The notes: a model not told the origin generated them from the sequence alone. 64,000 nt of DNA from SAR92 clade bacterium H921 (GCA_025153755.1 JAOALD010000001.1:992001-1056000); one strand, 5' to 3'; counted from the stretch's first letter, positions 8,370-20,796 are shown. Program-made: numbers and translations.

Positions 8370-9143
8370 ATGAATCGGTTATTGAATTGGTCCCCTAGTT
8401 GGCAGTGGTTTCACCGCCTTGGATCGCCACGCTGGTTTTATCAGGCCTCGGGGCGCTGGCTACCCTGGTTAAGCCTGTTGGCGCTGACTCTTTTATTGAC
8501 TGGTTTAGTCTGGGGTCTTGGTTTTGCACCACAAGATGCCAAGCAGGGTAACAGTTTTCGTATTATCTATTTACATGTGCCGGTTTCGTTTTTAGCCTTG
8601 GCTGGTTACTACATTATGGCCATTGCTGGTGCTATTGGCTTGATATGGAAAATGAAATTGTCCTATATGGTGATGAAGGCTGCCGCCCCAGTCGGAGCAG
8701 CGCTGACTTTTTTGGCTTTGTTTACCGGCGCTGTATGGGGCAAGCCGACCTGGGGTACATACTGGGTGTGGGATGCTCGGGTTACCTCTATGCTGATACT
8801 GCTGTTCCTGTATCTAGGAATCCTGGCATTGCAGTATGCTTTTCACAGCAATGAAGCGGGTAATAAAGCCAGTGCCATACTGGCTCTTGTGGGCACAGCC
8901 AATATTCCTATTATCTACAAGTCAGTCGACTGGTGGTATACCTTGCATCAGCCGGCGACGATTAAATTAACTTCGGCACCTAGCATGCATCCAGACATGT
9001 TCGCTCCATTACTAGTCATGATTGTGGGGTTTTATTGTTTTTACACTGTTGCCTTGCTGCTATTTACCCGTGCAGAAATTTTGCGCCGAGAGCGCAAAAG
9101 TGTCTGGGTTAGGGAGCTTGCGCTAGGGGGTCCGGCACTATGA
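8370..9143 (+). CDS. ccmC: Heme-handling protein CcmC
   Basis: CcmC loads heme onto the chaperone CcmE in the periplasm. The 257-residue membrane protein contains the tryptophan-rich WGTYWVWDARVTS motif of the heme-handling family and conserved flanking histidines (YLHVPVS; APSMHPDMFAPL). The ATG at 8370 is preferred over a TTG seven codons upstream because it gives the usual N terminus shortly before FHRLGSPRWFYQ. The stop overlaps ccmD by four bases. Confidence 0.93.
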   Translation: MNRLLNWSPSWQWFHRLGSPRWFYQASGRWLPWLSLLALTLLLTGLVWGLGFAPQDAKQGNSFRIIYLHVPVSFLALAGYYIMAIAGAIGLIWKMKLSYMVMKAAAPVGAALTFLALFTGAVWGKPTWGTYWVWDARVTSMLILLFLYLGILALQYAFHSNEAGNKASAILALVGTANIPIIYKSVDWWYTLHQPATIKLTSAPSMHPDMFAPLLVMIVGFYCFYTVALLLFTRAEILRRERKSVWVRELALGGPAL

Positions 9144-9334
9144 AATTTCAGTTTGAAAATATAACACAGCTGTTCGTTATGGACGGCCACGGCGTATTTG
9201 TTTGGACTGCCGTGCTGGTCTCATTGGTGGTTATGCTATGGCTTATTGTAAAGCCATTGGCTGACAGTAGGGCTGCATTAAAAGACGTTTCCGGCGATAT
9301 TACCCGAGCAGCTTTAACGCGGGGAGACGCATGA
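9140..9334 (+). CDS. ccmD: Heme exporter small subunit CcmD
   Basis: A 64-residue protein with a single membrane segment (about residues 20-38) preceded by MDGHGVFVWTA, typical of CcmD. It is required for release of holo-CcmE from the CcmABC complex. The ATG overlaps the ccmC stop (ATGA) and its own stop overlaps ccmE by four bases, so it is tightly coupled within the operon. Confidence 0.9.
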   Translation: MKFQFENITQLFVMDGHGVFVWTAVLVSLVVMLWLIVKPLADSRAALKDVSGDITRAALTRGDA

Positions 9335-9798
9335 TGCATCCATTGCGTAAACAGCGACTACAACTGGTTATCTTAATTGTGGTTGCAGCCTCTGTAGTAG
9401 TGGGTCTGGTAGCTTATATGCTAGGTCAGAACGCCAATTATTTTTATACGCCGTCGCAAATTGCCGCCGGAGAAGCTCCTGGTGGAGTGCATATTCGGGC
9501 TGGTGGGATGGTGGTTGCAGGTAGCGTGAAGCGAGCACCTGATTCGCTTGATGTGCAATTCACCGTGACCGATGGCACCTCGCTATTGGTGATCAAGCAC
9601 AGTGGGATTTTGCCCGACTTATTTGATGAGGGCGAGGCCGCTATTGCAGCTGGAACAGTAGATGATAATCTGGTGTTACAGGCCACAGAGGTATTGGCCA
9701 AGCACGATGAAAAATATACTCCTCCAGAAGTCGCCGATGCGATGAACCAGGCCTATGAGCGCAAACAGAAACAGAACCAAGAGCAGTACGCACAATGA
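9331..9798 (+). CDS. ccmE: Cytochrome c maturation heme chaperone CcmE
   Basis: Periplasmic, membrane-anchored chaperone that binds heme covalently. The 155-residue protein has an N-terminal anchor (about residues 10-31), NANYFYTPSQI, and the heme-binding motif LAKHDEKYTPPEV with the ligating His125 and the nearby Tyr. Length and motif match E. coli CcmE. A charged Gln/Lys-rich tail follows, as in other family members. Confidence 0.96.
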   Translation: MMHPLRKQRLQLVILIVVAASVVVGLVAYMLGQNANYFYTPSQIAAGEAPGGVHIRAGGMVVAGSVKRAPDSLDVQFTVTDGTSLLVIKHSGILPDLFDEGEAAIAAGTVDDNLVLQATEVLAKHDEKYTPPEVADAMNQAYERKQKQNQEQYAQ

Positions 9799-11759
9799 CT
9801 CCTGAACTAGGACATGCCGCGCTAATTGTTGCGCTTTGCCTGACTGTGGCTCAGGCGGTAGCACCCATGGTTGGGTCATTTGTCGGTTTCAGGAACTGGA
9901 TGCGTCTGGGACACTCTCTGGCCCTGGGGCAGTTTGCATTTATGGCGCTGTCATTTGCCTGTTTGACTAATGGCTTTGTGCAGGATGATTTCTCCATAGC
10001 CTATGTGGCCAACAATTCAAATACTTTGCTACCACTACAGTTTAAAGTGAGTGCTGTATGGGGTGCCCATGAGGGGTCACTGTTACTTTGGGCCTTAATT
10101 TTGGCTGGATGGTCGGCTGCAGTGGCCCTCTTTAGCCGTGAGTTGCCCCTGGTGCTGTCGTCTAGAGTATTGTCTATTCTGGGTGCTATATCGGTGGGTT
10201 TCGCCCTATTTTTGCTGCTGACATCCAACCCCTTTGAGCGTATTTTGCCTGTAGCACCAATTGAGGGAGGTGACTTAAATCCGCTGCTACAAGACTTTGG
10301 ATTAATTGTGCATCCACCCATGCTCTATATGGGTTATGTTGGGTTTTCTGTGCCTTTCGCCTTTGCTATCGCCGCTTTACTTGGTGGCCAATTCGACAGT
10401 GCCTGGTCGCGCTGGGTACGCCCTTGGGTCAACACGGCTTGGGTGTTTTTAACTATAGGGATCACCCTTGGTAGCTGGTGGGCTTACTATGAGCTTGGCT
10501 GGGGGGGTTGGTGGTTCTGGGATCCAGTAGAAAATGCATCGTTTATGCCATGGCTGGTGGGAACAGCTCTGGTGCATAGTATCGCGGCTACCGAAAAACG
10601 TGGGGTGTTTCGTAGTTGGACGCTGTTACTAGCTATTTTCACCTTTTCGCTAAGTTTGCTGGGTACGTTTTTGGTGCGCTCAGGCATTCTTACGTCAGTG
10701 CATGCTTTTGCGAGTGACCCTGAACGGGGTATTTTTATTCTGGCGTTTTTAGCCATTGTAATTGGTGGCTCATTGTTACTGTTTGCCCTCCGCGGCCCGG
10801 CCATGCAAGCTAATGTTGAATACAGTGGTTGGTCGCGAGAGTCCATGTTACTGATCAACAATATTTTATTGGTTAGCTCAATGGCAATGATCTTGATTGG
10901 TACTTTGTATCCTCTGTTGGCTGATGTTTTGGAGCTGGGCAAGATTTCGGTTGGGCCTCCGTATTTTAATTTCTTCTTTGTGCCTCTCATGACTGGGTTA
11001 ATGATCTGTCTGGGCTTTGCTGGATTCACTCGGTGGAAGAAAACCGACTCTAGCAGCCTACTGCGCAAAGGGCTATGGCCGATCATTATTAGTACGGTGC
11101 TGGCACTGTTGCTGCCCCTGCTGGCCGATGAGTATTCATTGATTGCAGTGTTTACATTGATGCTGGCGCTTTGGGTTATTACCATGAGTCTCGAAGATGT
11201 GCTGCTTAAAACAGGTGGTAAGCTCGCTAAACTGCCCGGGTTGACTGGCAGTTATTGGGGCATGATATGTGCCCATGTAGGTGTTGCAGTCTGTGCCCTG
11301 GGAATAGGACTCAGTACAGCCTACGACGTGCAGCGAGATGTGCGCATGGTGCCAGGTGACAGGGTAGAGGTGTCGGGTTATCTGTTTGAATTTGTTAGTC
11401 TCAAAAAGGTGCAGGGGCCAAACTTTTCAGCTTATCGAGGTGAGATCGAGGTAATGTCTGGGGATAAAATAGTCGCCACAATGTTGCCTGAAAAACGCAA
11501 CTATGGTGCCGGTGGTCAGGTGATGACCGAGGCGGCTATTGATGGTGAATTAGCCAGGGACCTCTATGTTTCTTTGGGCGAGCCTTTGGCCGGCGATGCA
11601 TGGGCAATTAGGCTTTATGTTAAGCCCTTTGTGCGCTGCATATGGCTCGGTGGCTTGCTCATAGCACTGGGGGGACTATTGGCCGCGTTTGATAAACGCT
11701 ATCGGCGCCGTAAGATTGCCGGTGGCAAGGTTCCAGACTCTGTGGCTGCCATGTTATGA
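9795..11759 (+). CDS. ccmF: Heme lyase subunit CcmF
   Basis: Large polytopic subunit of the CcmFGHI system, which attaches heme to apocytochromes c. The 654-residue protein has many membrane segments, the heme-handling motif WGGWWFWDPVENASFMPW, HPPMLYMGYVGFSVPFAFA, and RSGILTSVHAFA. Length matches the family. It overlaps ccmE and ccmG by four bases each. Long open frames on the opposite strand inside it are composition artefacts. Confidence 0.97.
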   Translation: MTPELGHAALIVALCLTVAQAVAPMVGSFVGFRNWMRLGHSLALGQFAFMALSFACLTNGFVQDDFSIAYVANNSNTLLPLQFKVSAVWGAHEGSLLLWALILAGWSAAVALFSRELPLVLSSRVLSILGAISVGFALFLLLTSNPFERILPVAPIEGGDLNPLLQDFGLIVHPPMLYMGYVGFSVPFAFAIAALLGGQFDSAWSRWVRPWVNTAWVFLTIGITLGSWWAYYELGWGGWWFWDPVENASFMPWLVGTALVHSIAATEKRGVFRSWTLLLAIFTFSLSLLGTFLVRSGILTSVHAFASDPERGIFILAFLAIVIGGSLLLFALRGPAMQANVEYSGWSRESMLLINNILLVSSMAMILIGTLYPLLADVLELGKISVGPPYFNFFFVPLMTGLMICLGFAGFTRWKKTDSSSLLRKGLWPIIISTVLALLLPLLADEYSLIAVFTLMLALWVITMSLEDVLLKTGGKLAKLPGLTGSYWGMICAHVGVAVCALGIGLSTAYDVQRDVRMVPGDRVEVSGYLFEFVSLKKVQGPNFSAYRGEIEVMSGDKIVATMLPEKRNYGAGGQVMTEAAIDGELARDLYVSLGEPLAGDAWAIRLYVKPFVRCIWLGGLLIALGGLLAAFDKRYRRRKIAGGKVPDSVAAML

Positions 11760-12292
11760 ATAGACTGGCCTTATTTGTACCTCTGGTTCTTTTTGCCGGC
11801 CTGTCTTTGGTTTTGCTGTTGGGGCTGGACAAGGACCCCAGCGAACTTCCATCTGCGCTGGTCGGTGAACCCTTCCCAGCTTTTAACTTGCCAGCACTTA
11901 GCGATGAGTCAAGACGGCTCACAGAGCAGGATATTAAGGGCGATGTGATGCTAATTAATGTCTGGGCAACCTGGTGTTTTGCTTGCCGAATTGAACATCC
12001 AATGCTCAATAATTTGTCTGCCCAGGGCGTTAAAATTGTCGGTCTAAATTACAAAGACCAAAGGGCTAGTGCTCAAACTTGGTTAGCCGATCGCGGAGAC
12101 CCCTATGTAGTCAATATTTTCGATGCCGAAGGCAGTCTAGGTATTGACCTAGGTGTTTACGGCGCGCCGGAAACATATCTGGTGGATGCTCAGGGTATCA
12201 TTCGTCACAGACGGGTTGGTGTTGTTGATGAGCGGGTCTGGAACGCAGAATTTAGTGAACTCTATGAACGGCTAACTGGTGGTAAGCAATGA
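11756..12292 (+). CDS. ccmG: Periplasmic thioredoxin CcmG/DsbE
   Basis: Membrane-tethered thioredoxin that reduces apocytochrome c cysteines or CcmH. The 178-residue protein has an N-terminal anchor, NVWATWCFACRIEHP with active-site Cys74 and Cys77, and the cis-proline segment GVYGAPETYLVD. The dipeptide between the cysteines is Phe-Ala, where E. coli has Pro-Thr; this should shift the redox potential somewhat, but the acidic EH after the second cysteine is kept. Confidence 0.95.
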   Translation: MNRLALFVPLVLFAGLSLVLLLGLDKDPSELPSALVGEPFPAFNLPALSDESRRLTEQDIKGDVMLINVWATWCFACRIEHPMLNNLSAQGVKIVGLNYKDQRASAQTWLADRGDPYVVNIFDAEGSLGIDLGVYGAPETYLVDAQGIIRHRRVGVVDERVWNAEFSELYERLTGGKQ

Positions 12293-12768
12293 CAGCACTG
12301 GCGCCTATGACTCTGTGTTTGCTGATTCTAAGCTTTTCGCCACTGACCTTTGCCGTGGCAGAGATTGTTGAGTTTTCAGATGAGTCTCTGCGGCCCCGCT
12401 ACCAGCAACTAGTCGAGGAATTACGTTGCCCAAAGTGCCAAAATCAAAATCTAGCTGATTCTAATTCACCTATTTCTCAGGACCTGCGCCGGGAAATTCA
12501 GCGCCTACTCGAACAGCAGATGACCGATCAGCAGATCAAAGACTATTTAAAAACCCGTTACTCTGAGTTTATTCTGTACCGCCCAGAGGTCAATAAAAAT
12601 ACCTGGCTACTGTGGGGTTCACCAATAGCGGTTGTGCTGGTGGGGCTATTAATTGTGGTTCGCCATAATCGTCGCGTTAAGCCCTCATTGACGCGGCACG
12701 TCCCCGTTGATTCTCGCGACCAGCAGCGCTTGGCGGCAATGCTTCGCGATGAGGAAAATCAGCGATGA
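12289..12768 (+). CDS. ccmH: Cytochrome c maturation thiol oxidoreductase CcmH
   Basis: The 159-residue protein has a signal peptide, the LRCPKCQNQNLADSNSPI motif (Cys47, Cys50) that binds apocytochrome CXXCH cysteines, and a C-terminal membrane segment (WLLWGSPIAVVLVGLLIVV). Corresponds to the N-terminal part of E. coli CcmH; the TPR part is the separate gene ccmI next to it, as in Pseudomonas. Overlaps both neighbours by four bases. Confidence 0.95.
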   Translation: MTALAPMTLCLLILSFSPLTFAVAEIVEFSDESLRPRYQQLVEELRCPKCQNQNLADSNSPISQDLRREIQRLLEQQMTDQQIKDYLKTRYSEFILYRPEVNKNTWLLWGSPIAVVLVGLLIVVRHNRRVKPSLTRHVPVDSRDQQRLAAMLRDEENQR

Positions 12769-13991
12769 TGCTAACTGTAGTCTTATTACTTTTAGGAGCT
12801 GCTTTATTTGTTCTATACCCATTTTTTATTCGTCAAGATGACATAATTCAAGATGCTGCCCTAACCCGCCAGCAGGCCAATGTGCAGTTATTTAAAGAGC
12901 AGCAGGCGCAGTTTCAACAACAGTTAGAGAGGCAAGAAATCGACGAGGCTGAATACCAGCGACTTATTGAGGACGGGCAGCAACTGCTTCTGCGCAATAC
13001 TGAGGTAAGGTCTGCCGATACTTCAGCGGCTCCAGTTCAGGGCCTTTGGTTGCCGCCAGTGTTGATACTGGCAATGGCGTCGGCGACTTTTTTCACCTAC
13101 CAGAAATTAGGTGCCGAAGACGATGAGAATATATTGCGCCTAATGGGTCAGGGTAGCGAACAGTCCACACAGCAGCAGACTCTGGCGTGGAACGCCAGCT
13201 TAACCTCGGCACTAAAAGCCCGAGTGCAGCAGCGTCCAGACAATATTTATTACTGGGCTATGCTTGCCCAATCGGCTATCGCCAGGGGCGATATGAGGGA
13301 GGCGAGTCATTATTTTGCCTCAGCTATTGAGGTTGAGCCCGGCGATAGTTTTCTCCTAGGACAATATGCGGAGGCACTTTTCTTAGCTGAAGGCAGTCGT
13401 TTTTCTCCAGAGGTTGTGAGGGCTCTTGATCGAGCCTTTGCTGTCGACTCAAACAATCAAACAGTGCTTGGTTTGAAAGGTATTCAAGCCTTTGAAAACC
13501 GCGAGTTCAAGCTGGCGATTACCTACTGGGAAGCCGCCCGCCGAGGGCTAGATCCAGCCAGCGCCACGTGGCAGGCACTGCAGTCAGGTATTGACCGGGT
13601 CAATCAGGTAATTGGAGCCCTAGAAGAAACACAGCCCCAACTGTTGGCGACTCAAATACAGGTGGCCCTTAGCCTTAGTCCGGCTATTGTTTACATGCCA
13701 GATCAGCTAGTTTTTGTCGCTGTGGTTCGAGAGTCTGGGTCGCCTATGCCATTGGCAGCGCGTAAACTGCGTGCTAAAGACCTGCCCTTAGAGGTTACCC
13801 TGACCGACAAAGATGCCCTAATGGCCGGTCAAAATCTATCCAGTGCCCAGCGCGTTCGCGTTGTAGCACGACTTTCCCAGTCTGGATCAGCCACGCCGGA
13901 GGCCGGTGACTGGGAAGCTGTGTCTGAAGGGTTTGAATTGACCGAGTCTGCACAGCTCATCAGCCTGCATATTGACCGTCAAAGACCTTAG
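12765..13991 (+). CDS. ccmI: Cytochrome c biogenesis TPR protein CcmI
   Basis: The 408-residue protein has two N-terminal membrane segments (residues about 2-20 and 97-113) and tetratricopeptide-like repeats (NIYYWAMLAQSAIARGDMREASHYF and similar) that in the family hold the C terminus of apocytochromes c. The last 120 residues form the periplasmic domain typical of longer CcmI proteins. Last gene of the ccm operon; no clear terminator is seen before smc. Confidence 0.9.
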   Translation: MMLTVVLLLLGAALFVLYPFFIRQDDIIQDAALTRQQANVQLFKEQQAQFQQQLERQEIDEAEYQRLIEDGQQLLLRNTEVRSADTSAAPVQGLWLPPVLILAMASATFFTYQKLGAEDDENILRLMGQGSEQSTQQQTLAWNASLTSALKARVQQRPDNIYYWAMLAQSAIARGDMREASHYFASAIEVEPGDSFLLGQYAEALFLAEGSRFSPEVVRALDRAFAVDSNNQTVLGLKGIQAFENREFKLAITYWEAARRGLDPASATWQALQSGIDRVNQVIGALEETQPQLLATQIQVALSLSPAIVYMPDQLVFVAVVRESGSPMPLAARKLRAKDLPLEVTLTDKDALMAGQNLSSAQRVRVVARLSQSGSATPEAGDWEAVSEGFELTESAQLISLHIDRQRP

Positions 13992-14095
13992 CTGTGTAGT
14001 GACTGACGGCTACAGAGCGTGTAGAATTCAGTCATCAAGGTGAAGCAATCCTGCGGCCAACGAACCTGACCGACTATAAACAGAAATGACTAAAC

Positions 14096-17000
14096 ATGCG
14101 GCTTAAATCGATCAAACTAGCAGGGTTCAAATCCTTCGTTGACCCTACCAACGTAAATTTCCCCAGTAATCTATGTGCGGTTGTCGGGCCCAATGGTTGC
14201 GGCAAGTCAAATATTATCGATGCGGTACGTTGGGTGATGGGCGAAAGCTCCGCCAAGAACCTCCGCGGCGAATCCATGACTGACGTTATCTTTAATGGCT
14301 CCGGAGGGCGGAAGCCTGTTGGCCAGGCGTCTATCGAGTTAATTTTTGATAATACCGACGGCACCATTATTGGTGAGTATGCGGCTTATAGCGAGATTGG
14401 GATCAAGCGCAAAGTGACCAGAGACGGTCAGTCTAATTACTATCTCAACGGCAACAAATGTCGGCGTCGCGATATCACCGATATTTTCCTTGGTACTGGC
14501 TTAGGGCCACGCAGTTACGCCATTATCGAACAGGGTATGATATCGAGACTTATTGAGTCCAAGCCCGATGAGCTGCGCATCTATATTGAAGAGGCCGCAG
14601 GCATTTCAAAGTACAAAGAGCGCCGCCGCGATACTGAAGGCCGCATTCGGCGAACTATGGAGAATCTCGAGCGACTCACCGATATTCGTGATGAACTGAG
14701 CCGTCAGTTGGGTCGCCTGGAACGACAAGCCAAGTCCGCTGAAAAATACGCTGAGTACAAAAAAGATGAGCGTCAGGTGTCAGCCGAGTTGCTGGCGCTT
14801 AAATGGCGTGGTTACAATAAATCTGCCGCCGAGCAAAAGCAGGTCATAGGTGGCTTTGAAGTTGAGTTAGAAAAAATTATCACTCAGCGTAGTGTCTGCG
14901 ATACCAGTATTGAAAAATTGCGCACCCAGTTCACAGATCACAGTGACGCCTTTAATGAGGTGCAGGCGCGGTACTATAAAATTGGTGGTGACGTAGCCCG
15001 TATCGAGCAAGCGATAGAACATGCTCAGCAACGCGCTCAAGAGTTGCATAAGGATTTAGAGCAGACTGAACGCAATTTCACCGAAGCTGAAGAACACCTC
15101 AGAGCCGACCGTCAAAAAGCGGCTGGTTGGGAGGCTGAATTTAATGAGCTAGCCCCAGCGTTAGAGGAGGCCAGCAAAGCAGAAGCCATATCCGCTGAAG
15201 CTTTACAGGCAGCAGAACTGGCCATGCAAACCTGGCAACAAGCTTGGGATGAGTTTAATCAGAAGTCTGCCAGTCCGAGGCAGCAAGCTGAGGTTCAGCA
15301 GTCGCGTATCCAACATTTAGAGCAGTTATTACGGCGTTTAACCGAGCGACAGCAGGCGCTATCTACCGAAGCCAGCAGTTTTCAGGCTAGCCCAGCAGAA
15401 GAGGAAATGGCACTGATTCAGGAGATGCTAGTTGCGGCAGAGACGGCACGTGAATCAATAGATAAACAACGCATTGACAATGCTCAACAGATTGAAAATT
15501 TGCGAGGCCAAGAAAAAGATGCGGCCGCAGAGCATGATCAGGCACGTAGCAGTCAGCAGGCGCTAAAGGGCCGTCAGGCGTCCCTAGAAGCATTGCAGCA
15601 GGCAGCTATGGGTGATGATGCAGAGAAAAAGTGGTTAGCGGCTAAGGGGCTGGGTAATAAACCGCGACTGGCAGACTCAGTCGTGCCGGCTGATGGCTGG
15701 GATGTGGCTGCAGAAACCGTATTGGGTAGCTACCTGCAGGCCATCGCAGTCGATGATATTGCCAGTAACATAGGGCTGCTTGATGATTTCAAAAAGGGTG
15801 AATTACTGCTAATTAATAAGGCCTCTGGTGCGGCATCGTCCGGAGACAAAGGCCGGTTACTTGGTGATCTAGTCAAAGGTGACGGAGCCGAGAGTTTATT
15901 GGCCAATGTTTATGCAGCTGAAAGTCTCGCCGATGCTTTAAAAATGCAGCCTACATTGGCAGCCACAGAGTCTGTGGTTACTCGCGAAGGCATTTGGTTA
16001 GGTAGTAATTGGCTGCGGGTGGCGCGAGATAAAGACGCTACCGCTGGAGTGCTAAAACGTAAGCAAGAGCTGGAATCAATCAGTCTAGAATCGGCCGCGC
16101 TAGGCGAAAAAATTATTGAGCTTGAGGATATTCGTCAGAGCAATGAGCAGCAGCTGCGCAGTCTTGAAGCTAGTCGTCAAGAAATTGCCGGCAGTGTTGC
16201 CCAGCAGCAAAATAATTATGCTGAGCTGCGCTCAAAGCTGAGCGGGTTTGAGGTGCAAATAGAGCAGTATAAGGCACGTAAAGAGCGAGCCGAAACCGAA
16301 CTCACCGAGGTGCAGCAGCAAAGTGAAAGCGAGCAGGAAAATCTGGCTAAGGCACGGGTCATTTTGCAGGAGTCCATTGAGAAGATGGAGGCGGACACAG
16401 TGCGGCGTGAGGAGCTGATGAAGCAACGTGACATAAGCCGATCACAGCTCGACGAAGTGCGCCAAGCAGCGCGCCATGACCGCGATCGCCGACAAGAAAT
16501 GGCGATGCGAGAAGGCTCATTAACCACCCAGCTTAATTCGATTCGAGAGGGTGTTGGCCGCCTAGAGGTTCAGGTTGAGCGATTACAAGAACGACGTCAA
16601 CAGTTGCGCGAAGCCTTCAATATAAAAGAAGACCCCACCGAAGGTCATAGAATAGAACTCGAAACTCAACTTCAGGCGCGTCTGGTGGTAGAAGCCGAGC
16701 TCGGTGAGTCAAGAGCCGCTGTAGAGTCCGCAGAGCACCAGATGCGTGAGCAGGAAAAACTTAGAAGCGCGCTGGAACTAGAGGTGCAAGCGGTGCGGAC
16801 AAAACTTGAACAACAGCGTATTGGTGCTCAAGAAATCAGCACGCTCAGCCGCACGATTGAGGAGCAGATCGTCGACAAAGACAGGGATCTACCGACCCTG
16901 CTTGAGGGCCTTGCCGAAGACGCCGAGCTTGAAGATTGGGAAGAGCAGTTGCAGCTTATTAGTAATCGGATACAGCGACTTGGACCGATTAATTTGGCAG

Positions 17001-17593
17001 CCATAGATGAATATAAAATTGAGTCAGAGCGCAAAGACTACCTAGATCAGCAAAATGCCGAATTAGAAGAAGCTCTGACAACATTGCAAAATGCGATTCA
17101 AAAAATTGACCGTGAAACCCGTACTAGATTTAAAGAAACCTTTGATTTGGTCAATGGCCATTTGCAAGCACTGTTTCCAAAATTGTTTGGTGGTGGTCAC
17201 GCCTATTTAGAGATGACCGGCGATGACCTGCTCGATACAGGCGTAACCCTTATGGCAAGGCCGCCAGGGAAAAAGAACGCCTCTATTCACCTGCTCTCTG
17301 GCGGTGAAAAAGCAATGACCGCCATCGCCATGGTGTTTGCTATCTTTAAGCTTAATCCGGCACCGTTTTGTATGCTGGATGAGGTCGATGCGCCGCTCGA
17401 CGATGCCAATGTGGGTCGCTACGCGGCTATGGTTAAAGAGATGTCATCTGATGTACAGTTTATCTTTATTACACATAACAAAATCTCAATGGAGGCGGCT
17501 AACCAGCTTATGGGAGTCACTATGCATGAGCCGGGCGTTTCTAGATTGGTAACCGTAGACGTTAATCAGGCCGCTGAACTGGCAGATGCCTGA
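14096..17593 (+). CDS. smc: Chromosome segregation ATPase SMC
   Basis: SMC is the core of the condensin that organises and helps segregate the chromosome. The 1165-residue protein has Walker A GPNGCGKS (residues 31-38), a long coiled coil, a hinge region near residues 510-640, a second coiled coil, and the C-terminal head with signature LSGGEKA (about 1067) and Walker B CMLDEVDAPLDD (about 1092). Its kleisin partners ScpA and ScpB are encoded at 28314-29968. The order smc-zipA-ligA is that of Pseudomonas; organisms with MukBEF lack it. Confidence 0.97.
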   Translation: MRLKSIKLAGFKSFVDPTNVNFPSNLCAVVGPNGCGKSNIIDAVRWVMGESSAKNLRGESMTDVIFNGSGGRKPVGQASIELIFDNTDGTIIGEYAAYSEIGIKRKVTRDGQSNYYLNGNKCRRRDITDIFLGTGLGPRSYAIIEQGMISRLIESKPDELRIYIEEAAGISKYKERRRDTEGRIRRTMENLERLTDIRDELSRQLGRLERQAKSAEKYAEYKKDERQVSAELLALKWRGYNKSAAEQKQVIGGFEVELEKIITQRSVCDTSIEKLRTQFTDHSDAFNEVQARYYKIGGDVARIEQAIEHAQQRAQELHKDLEQTERNFTEAEEHLRADRQKAAGWEAEFNELAPALEEASKAEAISAEALQAAELAMQTWQQAWDEFNQKSASPRQQAEVQQSRIQHLEQLLRRLTERQQALSTEASSFQASPAEEEMALIQEMLVAAETARESIDKQRIDNAQQIENLRGQEKDAAAEHDQARSSQQALKGRQASLEALQQAAMGDDAEKKWLAAKGLGNKPRLADSVVPADGWDVAAETVLGSYLQAIAVDDIASNIGLLDDFKKGELLLINKASGAASSGDKGRLLGDLVKGDGAESLLANVYAAESLADALKMQPTLAATESVVTREGIWLGSNWLRVARDKDATAGVLKRKQELESISLESAALGEKIIELEDIRQSNEQQLRSLEASRQEIAGSVAQQQNNYAELRSKLSGFEVQIEQYKARKERAETELTEVQQQSESEQENLAKARVILQESIEKMEADTVRREELMKQRDISRSQLDEVRQAARHDRDRRQEMAMREGSLTTQLNSIREGVGRLEVQVERLQERRQQLREAFNIKEDPTEGHRIELETQLQARLVVEAELGESRAAVESAEHQMREQEKLRSALELEVQAVRTKLEQQRIGAQEISTLSRTIEEQIVDKDRDLPTLLEGLAEDAELEDWEEQLQLISNRIQRLGPINLAAIDEYKIESERKDYLDQQNAELEEALTTLQNAIQKIDRETRTRFKETFDLVNGHLQALFPKLFGGGHAYLEMTGDDLLDTGVTLMARPPGKKNASIHLLSGGEKAMTAIAMVFAIFKLNPAPFCMLDEVDAPLDDANVGRYAAMVKEMSSDVQFIFITHNKISMEAANQLMGVTMHEPGVSRLVTVDVNQAAELADA

Positions 17594-17629
17594 TATAGAT
17601 ACAGTCTAATTATTGAGTAAGCTTTTAAT

Positions 17630-18451
17630 ATGGATTTTTTTGGCCCACGTGAAGTACTTATTATTGTCGGTGTATTGGTCCTAATTGCGATCTTTCTCGA
17701 CGGTGTAAGACGTTTTAAACGTAACCGTTACGAAAATTTGCAGATGTCATCGCGAAAAATGCGTCGGTTATCTTCCGAAGATCTAGACAGTGAAGAGCTG
17801 GATACACTGGAAGCTGGCCAGTTTCCGTCTGGAAGATCTCGGATTGTAGGCATTCGCGAAGACGGCCAAATTACCCGTGCTGAAGATAGCAAACGACGTA
17901 ATGGTGGCTTTGGTTTCGAGCGTCAGCCAGAGCAGGAAACATTTGACCTAGATAATTCGATCTATGAGCGCCCAAGGGTCGAGCCAAGCCATCAGGCCGA
18001 GAAGCTTCCAGAACAAGACAATAATAATGAGGCGCAAGATGTATTGGTCATGCACTTAATGGCCAACAAAGGTGAGACTATCGCTGGCCAACGGTTATTG
18101 GATACTATTCTAGGTGTTGGCATGCGTTATGGCGCAATGAAGATTTTTCACCGTCACCTCAGTGATGATGGTTCGGGACCTGTGCTTTTCAGTCTGGCCA
18201 ACTCGGTCAATCCAGGTACCTTTGATTTAAATACCATGTCTGACCTCGAGGTGGTCGGCGTCACGTTATTTATGGCCCTCGATGAGATCGAAGATCCAGT
18301 CTCGGCATTTAATATTATGATCGATGCGGTAGACAATATAGTGGCTGAATTAGAGCTAAATGTAATGGATGAGTCGCGCAGTTCAATGACGCGACAAACT
18401 ATTGATCACTACCGACAGCGCGCTCAGGATGTGTCATTTCGACGCGACTAA
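17630..18451 (+). CDS. zipA: Cell division protein ZipA
   Basis: ZipA tethers FtsZ to the inner membrane at the septum. The 273-residue protein has an N-terminal membrane anchor (EVLIIVGVLVLIAIFLDGVRR), a charged variable linker (residues about 40-135), and a C-terminal FtsZ-binding domain starting near DVLVMHLMANKGETIAGQRL. Position between smc and ligA supports the call. Confidence 0.93.
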   Translation: MDFFGPREVLIIVGVLVLIAIFLDGVRRFKRNRYENLQMSSRKMRRLSSEDLDSEELDTLEAGQFPSGRSRIVGIREDGQITRAEDSKRRNGGFGFERQPEQETFDLDNSIYERPRVEPSHQAEKLPEQDNNNEAQDVLVMHLMANKGETIAGQRLLDTILGVGMRYGAMKIFHRHLSDDGSGPVLFSLANSVNPGTFDLNTMSDLEVVGVTLFMALDEIEDPVSAFNIMIDAVDNIVAELELNVMDESRSSMTRQTIDHYRQRAQDVSFRRD

Positions 18452-18456
18452 ACTAG

Positions 18457-20520
<2,064 letters not shown>

Positions 20521-20796
20521 CCGAGAATGAGTGTGCGAACTGAATGAAGGGTGCTTCACTATATGAAAGGGCATTGCCGTGAAAAATCAAGTCGAGCATC
20601 CTCAGTGGGAGCCTCATTTGCTGTCCCATGTTCTTAGGTTTAATAATCAATCGCAAACTTTGATAACACAAATCAGTATAAGTGCCCAAAGATAAACTCG
20701 GCATAGGTCCAATCAGTGGTGGCTAATTACTCCCTCAGAGCGGTCCAGATACATTGCCAACAGCGTCAAAGAAGACATTAGCTCAAAGGTTAAAAG

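Noticed and set aside
10487-11185. 232-codon minus-strand frame inside ccmF
   Set aside because: Lies wholly within a well-conserved gene and its translation has no recognisable features; antisense shadow.
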